Below are positions 10,838-21,900 of a stretch of DNA of 64,000 bases, piece after piece (position 1 is the first letter of the stretch; the number at the start of each line of letters is the position of its first letter). Source of the DNA: Udeniomyces pyricola (taxonomy: Eukaryota > Basidiomycota > Tremellomycetes > Cystofilobasidiales > Mrakiaceae); contig BCIK01000012.1 of assembly GCA_039545295.1 (NCBI GenBank), positions 496,001 through 560,000 of the forward strand, read 5' to 3'. Made by a program: the position numbers and the translations under genes. The notes under the pieces are model-generated. The model searched no databases and had not been told where the DNA came from. It saw only the letters and a program-made list of their open reading frames with translations.

Positions 10838-12922
10838 ATGTCACTCAACAAACCTCGCCACGCCACTCCATGGTCCACGCTCCATCACGTCCTTACCTCG
10901 CCCACTACCCACCTCAACGTCCTCAAACTCAGCCTCGTCTCCCTCCTCGGCCTCACCAGCGTCGTCGTCGCCCTCACCAGCTATGCCGTCTTTTGGTTCA
11001 GCTGGGGGTCCGTCAAAGGGTGGGATCAAGACCTCCAGCTCACATATGGGTTCGTCCGCTCTTTTGTAGAGAAAATAAAATAATATAAAGGGGCAACCAA
11101 GGGAAGAAACTCACCTTACCGTCAACCGGAACGAGGGGGGGGGGCATGTGATAATCTCTTCTCTGGCTTGCAGACCGCAGATCTTCCTTTGCTTCGTCCC
11201 ATCCTCTCCTAACACACTGTCACTTCTTTTCTATTGTTCACACACCAGGACACCTCACACCCCACCTCATAGCACGCTCCTAATTCCCTCCCCAACGACG
11301 CTCTTCACCGACGGTCAACCGTACGATGTCTTCTTTGACCTCGATCTCCCCCTTTCCTCCACGAACCTTGCCCTCGGCAACTTTATGGTCTCTCTCTCAC
11401 TTTTCCCAACTCCTTCGGCCGGAGGAATGTCGACATCCGATTTCTCCCCTTCTGCCTCGCTCTATAACGCCACACTCACCACGCTTCTCGATCCACCTTC
11501 GCCCGTCTCACTGCGTTCGCTCAAGTCCGTCTTGCTCTGGCGTGTGCCCCGGACGCGACTCCACCTCAAGATGATGCACGATGTCATTCTCGTCCCGCAC
11601 CGACAACCCATCTCCCAAGTCGTCGGCGCAGTCAAGGTCTGGGTCGGCAGGGAGGATCTTTGGAAGAGCTTAGATCACGAGGAGGAGAGGTCGAGCGGAG
11701 GTCTGTTGGGGAGCGGGAGTAAGAACGGTAAGGGGAGGGGCAAGGAAGTCGTCACCTACGGCGGCCGCGTCAGCTTTGTCGGCAAGCTTTCGGGTATTCG
11801 GTTAGTAAATTGATGAAAGAAAAAAAAAAACCAAACTAAATTCGATCATGTCGCATCGTTTGATAGCAGGTCATATCGTGTGATGCATTTCCTAAATAAT
11901 AGATGACTGACTGCACATATATTCTTCTCCCTCTTGGTTTGAACTCCTTGATCTGTTTTTTTCTTTTTCTTTTTCTTCTCTCTATCTTTTCTCGTGCTCA
12001 TCCCTTTGTCGATTTGCAACTCGTGTTCTCCTTTTGCACAGATACCTTCTCTACCATTACCCAATCTTCTCGCTTCTCATCCTGACGTCGACCTCGCTCT
12101 TCACGACCCTCACGATCGCTCTCTTGGCTTTCTATTACTTCTCTCCTCCATCTTCTTCTTCCTCCCTCGTCTCTTCCCAACCAAAGCGGGCTCAATCGAC
12201 ATCGCCTACGGCGACGACGGCGTTTACTCGAGTCGACGCGACGACGCTCGATCTTTCTCGGGCGCGTGAGAAGGAATGGGCGGCGTCCTTGCCGAGAGCG
12301 ATGGGTTCCATCACAGGTGAGAGGGATGACGAAGAGGATGCTTCGACATCTGTCACCTCTGAGGAGGAAGCGGGAGAGAGACTGGGAACCCGAAGGAGAC
12401 TCACCAAGGAAGACCGAGAAGAAGCGGTAGTGGCGGCAGTAGAGGAGAGGGAACTTGAACGGTTGAGGGCAAGGGAAGACGCGTTGATGCGAGCGGAAGA
12501 AGATCGTCGATTGAGGCGAGAGGAAGCCGAAGAGGAGAGGGAGAGGGAGAGTAGCAGTGAGGGAAGTGAGTCGACGGCGTTAGGGGGACCATCGGTTAGG
12601 ATCCAGAAGGAAGAATGGGAAGGGGAGGATGATGGAGGGAGTCTGCTTGGTGGGGTAAGTTGTACCTCTGCCCCTTCCCCCCCCCTCCCCTTTCCCTTTC
12701 TTTTCCTTGACTGTTCGATCACTCACTTGGCCCGTCTCATCTTACTGTCTCTTTCCTCTGTTCCTTTGTTTGATCTCTTCTTCTCCTTGTTCTCCATCCT
12801 CAACTTTTCACACCCAGTCCGGTACGACCCAATCCACCCGATCTGGCTTCGGCGGCGGGGGCGGCGACGGTACCAGTAGCTCTCACTCCTCTCGATCCTC
12901 CATACGTTCAGGCTACCACTGA
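10838..12922 (+). CDS. Seipin (lipid-droplet assembly protein)
   Basis: Seipin is an ER membrane protein that organises lipid-droplet biogenesis at ER-droplet contacts. Four exons: 10838-11049, 11249-11800, 12042-12654, 12818-12922; 493 residues. A first membrane segment (VLKLSLVSLLGLTSVVVALT) is followed by a lumenal beta-sandwich whose signature here is LFTDGQPYDVFFDLDLPLS, then NLALGNFMVSLSLFP. Later come SVLLWRVPRTRLHLKMMHDV and a second membrane segment (YLLYHYPIFSLLILTSTSL, then LTIALLAFYYF). This two-TM plan and the QPYDV/NxxLGxFMV pair are the seipin hallmarks. The C-terminal cytosolic tail is long for the family: Ser-rich, then a highly charged Glu/Arg coil (about residues 345-430), ending in a Gly/Ser-rich stretch. 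Intron 1 carries a G homopolymer on the sense strand, opposite to most introns here. It is head-to-head with the acid phosphatase. Confidence 0.88.
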
Positions 12923-13977
12923 ACATACATACACGAAGAAAGAAAAGAAGAAGAAAAAAAGATTGGATGCACAGAAACGTGTCACCGACCGCATGAGATG
13001 GTTGGGTTGGTAGGTTGGGCGGAAGAAGGAGGGAGGAGTGAGGATAATGATGATGGGTGGAATGGAAAATATGCGAGGTCGACTTAGGGCTGGGGCTCGG
13101 GGCGAAAGGGGGGGAGGGGGGAGAAAGAGAGGGGGGGGGGGTCTATGAGCTTCTTATCGTTCTGTTTTCATCTGTTCCGGCTTTTCTTCTCTCTACTTCC
13201 CCCCTTTCTCCTCTCACCCCTTTCGCCCTCTCTCTTCATGAGTCTCATATCAATCGTTCCTAGCTTTCTCTCCCTTTTTTTTCTTTTTCTTTTCATATAC
13301 TCCTCACCTGGGCGTTCGATTTCCTTCTTTGATACCGACGTGTACGATTACAGAAAGGAATCCATGATGTGTTTGGATGATGATCATCAGTGTGGGTTTG
13401 TGAAGAAGAAGAAGAAGAAGAAGAAGAAAAAAAGGAAAGAAAAAAAAAAAAAAAAAAACATGGCTGACCGCCGCCAGGTGCGCGCAAGGTGATCGATCGA
13501 TCGTCGAGACCGTGCATCAGAAATTCAAGATGATGGGATAGTGAACGAACATTATATATATAACCCGCGGGGGGGAAGGTGGGAGGAAACAAAGGAAGAA
13601 AAAAAACATGAAACGCGTTTTTAAAAACAGGGACTCCCGAACGAACGAACGATAGGGAAAGCACACACACACACACACATGACACACATACAATTTTGCA
13701 AGAAAGGAAAGAGGAAGAAGAAAAAAAAGCACAGCAAAGACGAAGAGATAGATTTGGGAGGAAGGAAGGGGAAGGGGAAGGGGGGGGGAGGGCAGAACAA
13801 GGCCTAAACGACTCCAAAAAAAAAGGGGGGGGGGGGGAAGAGGGACTCTAAGAGGGATGATGGAAACGAACGAAAACAAGCAGGTACTAGAGTACATATA
13901 TATATAAATCTGTGTGTGGGGAAAGGGGGGGGGGGGGNGGAATGTGCATATGCGTGCGGATGGGAAATCGTTGGACC
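12923..13977. other. Intergenic, convergent: seipin and RAD51 3' flanks, low complexity
   Basis: Between two convergent stop codons. It is dominated by simple sequence: G runs around 13110-13140, a GAA run then poly-A at 13400-13458, a CA run at 13663-13679, G runs near 13780-13838 and 13925-13940, and one undetermined base at 13938. Long open frames in this stretch are translations of the simple sequence. No gene seen. Confidence 0.7.
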
Positions 13978-16215
13978 TTAGTTGTCGTTTTGCTCCTCGG
14001 GATCTCCGATTCCATCGGCACTGTGTAGCAGCAAGCCATCAATCACACAAGGTAAGAAAAGGAAGGGGGGGGGGATCAATTCTGGTCAGTTCCTAATTCG
14101 TCTCTAACCCATCCCACACCACAACAACAACGACCAAACCAACAAACGTTAACAAAATAAAAGGTGGGGGGTTGAACTGACTTGATGCTGAAGAGACAAT
14201 CGCTTTCTGGAAGCGACGGGGAGTCAAACACCTTGCATTTCCGGTTCACCCCGCGACTTTTGGAGAGCATCAACCGCGTCGTCGAGGCGTGGGCCCTGAA
14301 CGAGGTTTGGACGAAACATCGAAAAAAACGACAGATTGCAAAAGAAGATAGAGAGACGAACAGTCAGGAACAAAGAGTGTGGCGTGACAGGTTTAAGAAG
14401 CATCTACAAGAGAAAGGCCTTCCGCGCTTGATGGAAGGTTGGGGAAAAGGATGCCCAACGTACATGATGTTACCTCCGATCGGTTTTTTGTCCGGCCCCA
14501 TCATCGTGTTGTCGACGGAAGCGACGACTTGGTTCGTCAATACGACAGCGACGCCGTATTCGTCTGCAAGTCGCTGAAGCGTACGGAGGAACTTGGCGAG
14601 ATGGGTTTGTCTCTGTTGGGGGGAGGGGGAGAGAGGCGAAAGACGAAAAAAGCACGAACAAAAAAAGAAACAGAACGCAAGGGGTTCCAAAAACCGTCAG
14701 CCCAAGAAACACAAGAGCAAGCAAACGGGTAGATCAGAACTCGATCAACGTACGGCCGCAAGCTCCCCTCGACCAGCGAAATCTGTTCGGTAAAGGGCCA
14801 TGCACGAGTCGACGATGAGCACTGAAAACCTCGTATCAGCCATCATCTGAGCAGCGAGGACGAGGAGTTGCTGTTGATGGTCCGAGTTGTAAGCCCTGTG
14901 GATGAAGAATGGACAGATTCCACATGTCAACTCTGTGATGCAGTCTCACCTATGTAGTCTATCTCCGCAGCTGCTCAGATTAGCACAGCACGACTGAGTA
15001 GTACTGACCTCGCGTAGGCAATGTTATCCAAAACCTCCTCCCCATTCAGTCCAAAGCGTTCGGCAATGGCCAGGATTCGACTCGGTCGAAAGGTGCCTTC
15101 GGTATCGATGTAGAGACTCTTGCCCTCGCCGCCACCCATATTGAGCGGGAGCTGGCACGTCACAGCGAGTGTGTGGCAGAGTTGGGATTTGCCGGTTCGG
15201 AACTCGCCGACGAGCTCGGTCAAAGCTCCAGTTTCGATGCCGCCTGAGAAAGATGGAGTAGAGTGTGAGAAAGAGCGAAAGGAGAGAGGGAGAGCGAGAG
15301 GGATCAGTGTGAGATAGAGACCAACCTCAATACACGCACAGGCGGATATTGACATGTCTGGCTCTGATTTTCCCGAACAAGTCGCAGAGATCAAACGTAC
15401 CTCCAAGCAGAGTATCGAGCACCTTGGACCCGGTCGTGATCATGACTTGATTGGCGCGCTGAGCATGGAGGTCGGTCGCCGTGCTGAAACCCATGGGAAC
15501 AATCTTGGCAGCTAAAGACCACAACAGGCAAAATCACAACAAAAGATCGTATAGCAAGAACGCATGGCAATTATGACAGATGACGGTCAATAGATGTATC
15601 GTAAAGGGGGTGCGATGATGAGACGCGAACAGAGTGCGACGTGGTTCGGATGGGACCAGGCCGACGATGACGCCAACGAGGAGAGTCCTCCCATCCCTTG
15701 GAAACGTACCTTCACTAAGAATCTTGTCTGCTTTGCTATCGCTGATACCCTTGAATGACATCAAGACTTTCTTTGGGGTGTAGCAGACAGCCTCAACCGT
15801 GCTGTAGACAGAACGAGAAGTCAAGGTGGGGCCGTGAGGAGGGGGGGGGGGGGAANGGGGGGGGAGAGAAGGGATTAGTATCCGAAGGAAGGCCAACGAA
15901 GTGAGTGGCGTCGGCCAGGGCATGGTTTCGCCACACGATCCGGAGCGAGACGGATCAGGCAGAGGATACGCACTGCAAGCCCTGTTCCTTGAGCTTGTTG
16001 ATATCGGCGAGCGAAATGCCCATTTCCTGAAAAAGAAAAGAGAAAGAACTGTAAGCATGGACTGATGGCGACGATTGAAGGGAAAGAAAGAGAGAGAGAG
16101 GAGCAAACGAGAGAAGGGGAGAGGAAGGACACACCTGAAGCTTGATGATGAGCGTAGGGCCGATGGGCGTCATATCGTCGTCTTCCTCCTGGTACTGCTG
16201 AGATTCCTGCGACAT
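13978..16215 (-). CDS. RAD51: RAD51 recombinase
   Basis: Eukaryotic RecA homologue that forms filaments on single-stranded DNA and performs strand exchange in homologous recombination. Nine exons: 16135-16215, 15974-16026, 15710-15801, 15401-15511, 15243-15009, 14754-14895, 14464-14612, 14182-14295, 13978-14020, giving 339 residues, the same length as human RAD51. The N-terminal HhH region reads [21 protein letters not shown] and [15 protein letters not shown]. The linker is [19 protein letters not shown]. Walker A is GEFRTGKS (about 125-132), Ser replacing the usual Thr; Walker B ends FSVLIVDS (to about residue 221). L1/L2 follow as [19 protein letters not shown] and [19 protein letters not shown], then [20 protein letters not shown] and a tail ending [12 protein letters not shown]. 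Two MluI-box hexamers lie upstream. Intron 2 contains an undetermined base at 15856. Confidence 0.96.
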
Positions 16216-16460
16216 GATGGTGCGTTGTGAGGCTTGGCCGAGGGAATCCAAAGGTCGAGTAGGAGAGTGTGGGTGAGAGGTAGAGAGAAGACGGTAAGGG
16301 GGAGACAGGGAGGGGCGAGGAAAGTTCGGGAAGAGGTGTGGGGGCGTGGATGTTGAGAAGGGGGGAAACGATCGAAAGGAGAAGAGGAAGGAGACGAGGG
16401 CCGAGTCGCGCGGCGCGTCGACTCTTGCCGGCCAGAGGACGCGCCTCGACCGCGGCTCAC

Positions 16461-16466
16461 ACGCGT
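16461..16466. promoter_or_regulatory. MluI cell-cycle box (ACGCGT), proximal
   Basis: Palindromic ACGCGT about 250 bases upstream of the RAD51 ATG. In yeasts MBF binds this hexamer and drives G1/S expression of DNA-metabolism genes, RAD51 included. Function here is inferred from position only. Confidence 0.4.
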
Positions 16467-16898
16467 CGAGGGCTTGCTTGTCCAATTGACCACTCGTCCA
16501 CCCGGAATTACAGTAGTCACTTCTCAGTTGGAACGTATACATATCATAGGGTGCGTGTCTTATGTATGCATGCATACACGTTCATCATACCAACAAATCT
16601 CCCGCCGCTTTCAGATCCCTTTTACGATCAAAGGATCATCTCCATCGGCAATTTTAACCAGAGAAAACAGATTCCAAAAGGCCGAACCGGGACCGACTAT
16701 GGGCTACAAGGAAGACACCAACGCTTTCGCGCGCGCAGACGAGATAAGCTAGAGAGAAAGGAGCGGCCGTGGAAGAGAACAGAAAGGAAAGGATGCACGA
16801 GCCCGACGACCGTACCTCGCAGCACCATAAGGCGGCAAGTAGCCGTCGAACCGCATACGTGCGCACACGTTCATCCCTTCAGCCGGCTCTCCCGCACG

Positions 16899-16904
16899 AC
16901 GCGT
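16899..16904. promoter_or_regulatory. MluI cell-cycle box (ACGCGT), distal
   Basis: Second ACGCGT about 690 bases upstream of RAD51. A single hexamer can occur by chance, so it matters only together with the proximal copy. Confidence 0.3.
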
Positions 16905-17236
16905 CTATGCAAAGCTGAAAAGGAAAGGAAAGAAAAAGAAAGAAGAGACCAATCGCGGGGACAACAGAAGATTCCCCAAGGCCACCACAAGGACGAGAAA
17001 CACAAAGGGGGGAGGGGGGAGGGGGGGGGGGGGGCAAAGTGGATGATGGAGAAACAAAGCACCTAAGTGGATGATACCCTGCCAAGCGTCAAGCGAGGAC
17101 GAGTAAAGGTTGGTGAGGTTAAGAGATATGGTAGCGGAAACGAAGACATAGGGAACGAAACACGGCAAGAAAAAGGAAAAGCGAAGAGGTCAAACAAAGG
17201 TACGCTATCGGCTATCGCCCATAGTCACCATCCTCT

Positions 17237-18534
17237 CTACCTGACTTCGTACGACTGAGGGTTGTGCCTGACACTCGGCCTCCTGCTAGGGCCACGACTG
17301 CCCATCCTCGATCGGGACGGTTCCGTGTTTGGGGTGTTGGTTCCCGAGGACAGGGCCGAGTCGAGGATGGGCTTGCTGTCGTCCGTGCCGGGTGTGACCG
17401 AGGAGTGAAGTGGGGAATGATGAGCCGGCGTCGCAGATGTCATGGAAAGTCCAGAGGGCAGATGGTGGAGGTGGGGGGCTCGCAGTGGCGGGTGGGGGGA
17501 GTCCGAAGAGGGGGAGCCTGAGCCGTCCGTGGGCGAGTGCGCTTCACGGGGGTGGTTGGCCTGCTCAGATGACAAGAGGACGGTGACATTGACAAAGAGG
17601 TTTGAGTAACTGCCATTCACAAGACGGGTATTCCAATCGAGCCTAATCCCAGGCGAGGCAGGAGAAATACACGGCGTAGGAAGGGGAAACCAGCCTCACG
17701 TTGAATGACGACCTCCTCGAGGCGCTGAAGGAGCCGGAGCGGCTTCGCGACTCGAGCAGCTTAAGCGCTCGAGCTAAAAGGCGGAGAGGTCAAGGGCAGA
17801 GATGGAATAAGAAGAGGATCTGATGAGATGGCAGGTCGACCGGAGGTAGGCAGAAACAACGCTAACGACCGAACGAGATGTTGAAATCGAGGGATGACGC
17901 ACCTTCAATGAGAGCATCAAAGTCCCCCTGGAGCTCCTCGGCCGAGGGTAACGGGTTTTTGTGTGGATCTTGCTCTGGTGGGAGTGAGATGGCGCAAGGG
18001 GGGTCGGGGAGGCAGGGATTGACGAGGGTCAGAGAAGACGCGAGAAGACTAGGACGTCAGCTCGGAGTGATTTGTGCGAGATGCGGCGTGGTGACCGACC
18101 GGGCGAACACGCCAGAACGGGCGGGCGGGCGGGGAAGCGAAAGGTTAAAGGGGAGAGGGGGCTAGGGACTAACGAGCTCGAATAGCAAACTCATGCTGCA
18201 GACGGGCCTGGACGGCGGCCATGTCTAGTCCACCAAGCGCGGCGATCGAGGGGCGTCGAGCTTCGGGAGCTAAGGCAGGAGGTGCGAGATGAAGTGAGGA
18301 TGGCCATGTTTAGCTAGCAGTAACTTTGCGAGAAGGGGAAAGAGACAGAGGAGGAGGGGGAAAGAAAGAGGGGGGGAAAGGAAGGAGGAGAAAGAGGGGG
18401 GGGAGGCAAGATGCGGAGCGGGGAAGCGCAAGAGCAAGCAAGCAAGCGGCGGCAGCGGGGGGGAGAGAGAGAGAGAGACATAGATCCTAACCTGGCTTGA
18501 TGGTATCTTGATTGGTCATTGCGGAGGAAGTCAT
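17237..18534 (-). CDS. Conserved-looking small protein of unknown function
   Basis: I do not recognise a family. The best model has five exons: 18492-18534, 18174-18269, 17903-17974, 17713-17773 and 17237-17642 (225 residues), beginning MTSSAMTNQDTIKPA. Visible features are RRPSIAALGGLDMAAVQARL, HEFAIRA, then PSAEELQGDFDALIEARALK, which reads as a helical region, followed by a Ser/Pro/His-rich tail rich in SRSR and SRRPS. The fourth junction is doubtful. A GTCGTC donor joins in frame to the long Ser/Pro-rich last exon. A better-looking GTGAGG donor 13 nt further on instead joins to a short tail ending after ~25 residues. It is head-to-head with the RS-rich gene, 402 bases apart. I trust the helical exons more than the tail. 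Confidence 0.45.
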
Positions 18535-18936
18535 CTCTAGAAGGAAAGAATATGGGCTGGCCAAGGGAGTGTCTCTGCGAGGGGGATAGAGAGTGAGGAG
18601 ATGGAATGGCAGAGGGTCGATGATGCTGGATGATGGGGTCGAAGAAGGTCAAGGGAGTGAGTGTGGTGCAAAGGCATCAGCAGCAGCAGCAGCATTAAGC
18701 AGCATTAAGCAGCAGCCAGCACCTGCAGGCCGACAGGACACGCTGACAAGACGGCCGGAAACGCGGAAGCACCCACCCAATTCATCACCCCACACACACC
18801 AATCCAACACTCCAACACACGAACGACCTCACCAACTCCAGTTCGAGTCGAGTCGAGTCGAGTCGACGGCTGCTCCTCCTTTGCTCTCCTCTCATTGCCC
18901 AACTGTCATCTCCCCTCCATTCCTCCATCGAGTCAC
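18535..18936. promoter_or_regulatory. Divergent promoter: unknown protein / RS-rich protein
   Basis: 402 bases between head-to-head starts. Contains an AGC/CAG trinucleotide run with a duplicated AGCAGCATTA segment (about 18678-18716) and a (CGAGT)n pentanucleotide array at about 18844-18866, both in the likely 5' leader of the plus-strand gene. Confidence 0.5.
18844..18866. repeat. (CGAGT)n pentanucleotide repeat
   Basis: Four consecutive CGAGT units followed by CGA, about 70 bases before the ATG of the RS-rich gene. Confidence 0.8.
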
Positions 18937-21900
18937 ATGCCACACTCTCCCCCTAGACGCCGCCCACTCTCCCCCATCAGACGAGCCCGGAGTCCTCCTC
19001 CTTACCTCACCACCCACCGCCCCGGTCCCTTCAGATCAGGCGGAGGTGGTCCCCTCAACGGCGCGCCCGGGGGTGGCTTCAGGGATCGCTCCCGTTCACC
19101 CCCTCCTTCCAACCGCTCTGACTACGGCCGCAGAGATCCCTACGACAACGAGCGAGAAGGCAGAAGAAGGAGTCCTGGTCCGGGTGGCTATCGTGGTGGG
19201 CCGAGCAGCATCAGCGCGACCGCCATGGCAGGAGGCAGTAACACCGGGTCTGGCTGGCGCGAACGAAGCCCACCTGGCCTCTACGGAGGTAGAGACAACC
19301 GAGGCGGCTACGATCGAGACTTTGATAGAAGAAATGGTAGGGTCTCGCTTCCTTAGAGTAAAGCAAGACTGTATGCACGAATCCCATTGGCCACACCGAG
19401 GAACGCACGCAACAGAAAGCTCGAGCGACGCGTAGCTGACAACAATAATCTTGCCAACTTCAATCCTATCATCACTGCATCTGCTTCATTCACAAATCCA
19501 TACCATCACCATCCATCTATACTCTGTCCACGATTATAACCCAATCTTCAGATCATCGCCGGCCTCATTCTCCCCCACCTGGTCGCCGTCGCTCCGGTCG
19601 CTCGCCTTCTCCTCCTCCCCCTCATGCCCGTTTCCCACCAGGAGCCGGCCCTTACTCTGGTCTGCACCGCGATGGCCGCTTCGACCCGCCTCGGATCCCT
19701 CTGCTCGCCCGGATTGAAAAGACAGTTCCGCCAGACATGTCCGAGCTCGAAGAGGGCGAGGTTCCGATGGAGGAGGATGAGCTCATGCAGGCTGGCGGAG
19801 TCGCTCCACCCGTCGCCCTCGACTATTCTGATGAGACGGCGGCACCTTTACCTCCTTCCCTGGCCAGTCGAGACCTGCTCGGCCGGATGGCAAGAACATC
19901 AGAGTTTGAAGATCGCTCTGCTATCGACCCTGCAAAGGAGCAATCCCCAGTCAGCCGGGCTGCACCACCCGCATCCATATCTCTGTCTTCCAAAGCAACA
20001 ACCATCCTTACGGCTCCTGCTACTCCCCTTCCGATACAGTCAACCAACACTGCACCTTCTCTCGCACCCCCAAAATCTCCCAGGCTTGTTGCCCCTACTA
20101 TCTCCTCCACTTCTACCTCGCAACAACGACCACCGTCTTCGCCTGCTGGACTACCCGCCCGTCCGATGTCTAATTCCCTCGCCACGCCTAGCTCGCCGCC
20201 AGCGCCTTCGCCTCGTCCTCCGGCTGGTCTTTCTGCCCGCATAGCTCCTATCTCGCTCGCTGCTCCCTCGGTGGACCCTGTTCGTATGCCTACTGACAAA
20301 CCTTCACTCGCCACGTCCTTAAGCCTTCCTGCTCGACCCCGCCCTCCGATTCGCAATCCGCTGCGGTCGCCGTCCCCTCCTCCTGCTGCTCTTCCCACTA
20401 GAGCCTCAACCTCTCGCCCTCTTGCCGAGTCTGAACCTCACCTTCGAGGTCGATCAAGGTCTCGTTCACCCATTGACCAACCTCACTCTCCTCCTCGACG
20501 CTCGTCTCCCCCGCATCCACGAGCCAATATACTCGACCGAGACCGTGAACGTGATCGGGTTCGCGATTACCGCCCTGCCTTTGACGATCCTCGATCCATT
20601 TCTCGTCCCTTCTTGTCTTCCCGCCCTTCCTCGTCGCGAAGCCGTCGGTCACCATCCCCTTCTACGTACGACTCTCGGTCGCGTCTAGCGTCTTCGCCAC
20701 CCAACAACTCCAATCGACGGTGGGACCGTTCCCCTTCGCCTCGAGGTTTGGGTGGCTCAGCGAGAAGGGGTGGGTACGATCACTATAATTCTGATTCTCG
20801 ACTACTACGATCCCCACCTCCTGCTCGCCCGACTCGTTCCCCTTCTCCTCCTCCTTTCACCCGTCGTCGTTCGCCTGGCTCCTCTCGGCGGTCTCCTCCC
20901 CCTCACATTCAGCCAACAGGGTCTTCCTCTCGTCCTCTCTCACCTCTGCCTCGACAGTCATCGAAACGGGACTCTTTCCCGCCTGTGCATGCTAGTCGGC
21001 CTGGTCGCTCCGAGACGTCTCGTTCCCGTTCTCGTTCTCGGTCTCGCTCCATCTCGGTCTCTTCCAATCGAGACAGCCGTCTGGCATCGCATTCACCTCC
21101 CCCGCCTCCCCGACAATCGCCCAGTCCGAGAAAGACCTCCCACTCGAATCAGTCGGCCGCGTTTGAGGATCCGTCCGCAGCCCTTTCTGGCAACTATCGC
21201 GGACGAGGAGGCGGACGAGGCGGTTACGGATACGGACGAGGCGGCCCCGGGTTCTCATCGTCTCGAGGAGGAGGAGGAAGCGGAATGGGCTGGGGCAATG
21301 CAAGTGGTAGTGGGAACGCAGTTGGGATGGGCGGTGGAGGTAGTGGTCCCCGATCTGGCCCGCCCCTTCCCCTGGGTCCTCGAACCAACGGGGCGCCCCC
21401 TACGGGCCCCTCCCAAGTTCGCTCCCGCGTTCCTTGGAATGAACGACAGCCTGCTGCGACAACCGCCGAGATGGAAGCGGAGCGTCAGCGAGCCTTTGTC
21501 AGAGAGAACGATCGACTCGAGATGGAAAAGATCAAGCAAGCGAAGGAGGAGGCTGAGCGAAGGGCGAACGAACCTCTGGGAGGTAAGGAATGGGCTGACA
21601 AGATCCGGATGTTGGAGGAAAGGAAGCAGAGGCGTCTGAAGGGCGAATCGGAGACCGACCCACCCAAGAAAGATGTACCAAAGGAGGTCGCGCCTCTGGT
21701 AGAGGATGTTACGATGAAGGCGCCTAAGGACTTGATATCTCCGACACCAGAAGGAGTGGCTACATCGAGGGCTGATCCGCCGCCCTTGGTAGACCAGCCG
21801 GCCCTGGTTTTGGCTCCTCTCATCGTAGCTGAACCGCCTGCGACTTTACCTCCTCCTCCAATGGCCATTCCTGTTCGATCCGCTTCTTCGTCTCGTGCCC

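Larger units (their letters stand above)
16216..17236. promoter_or_regulatory. RAD51 upstream region
   Basis: About 1 kb upstream of RAD51, reaching the stop of the next minus-strand gene. It holds two ACGCGT hexamers (16461-16466 and 16899-16904) and a G-rich simple stretch at 17008-17034. Open frames here show no family resemblance. Confidence 0.55.

Noticed and set aside
13293..13897. Phe/Ser/Pro-rich minus-strand frames of 126-174 codons
   Set aside because: They read through GAA, A, G and CA simple repeats in the 3' flanks of seipin and RAD51, with no splice support.
18593..19435. 280-codon plus-strand frame starting 344 bases before the RS-rich ATG
   Set aside because: Different frame from the RS-rich coding sequence, and no splice path joins it to the second exon in phase.
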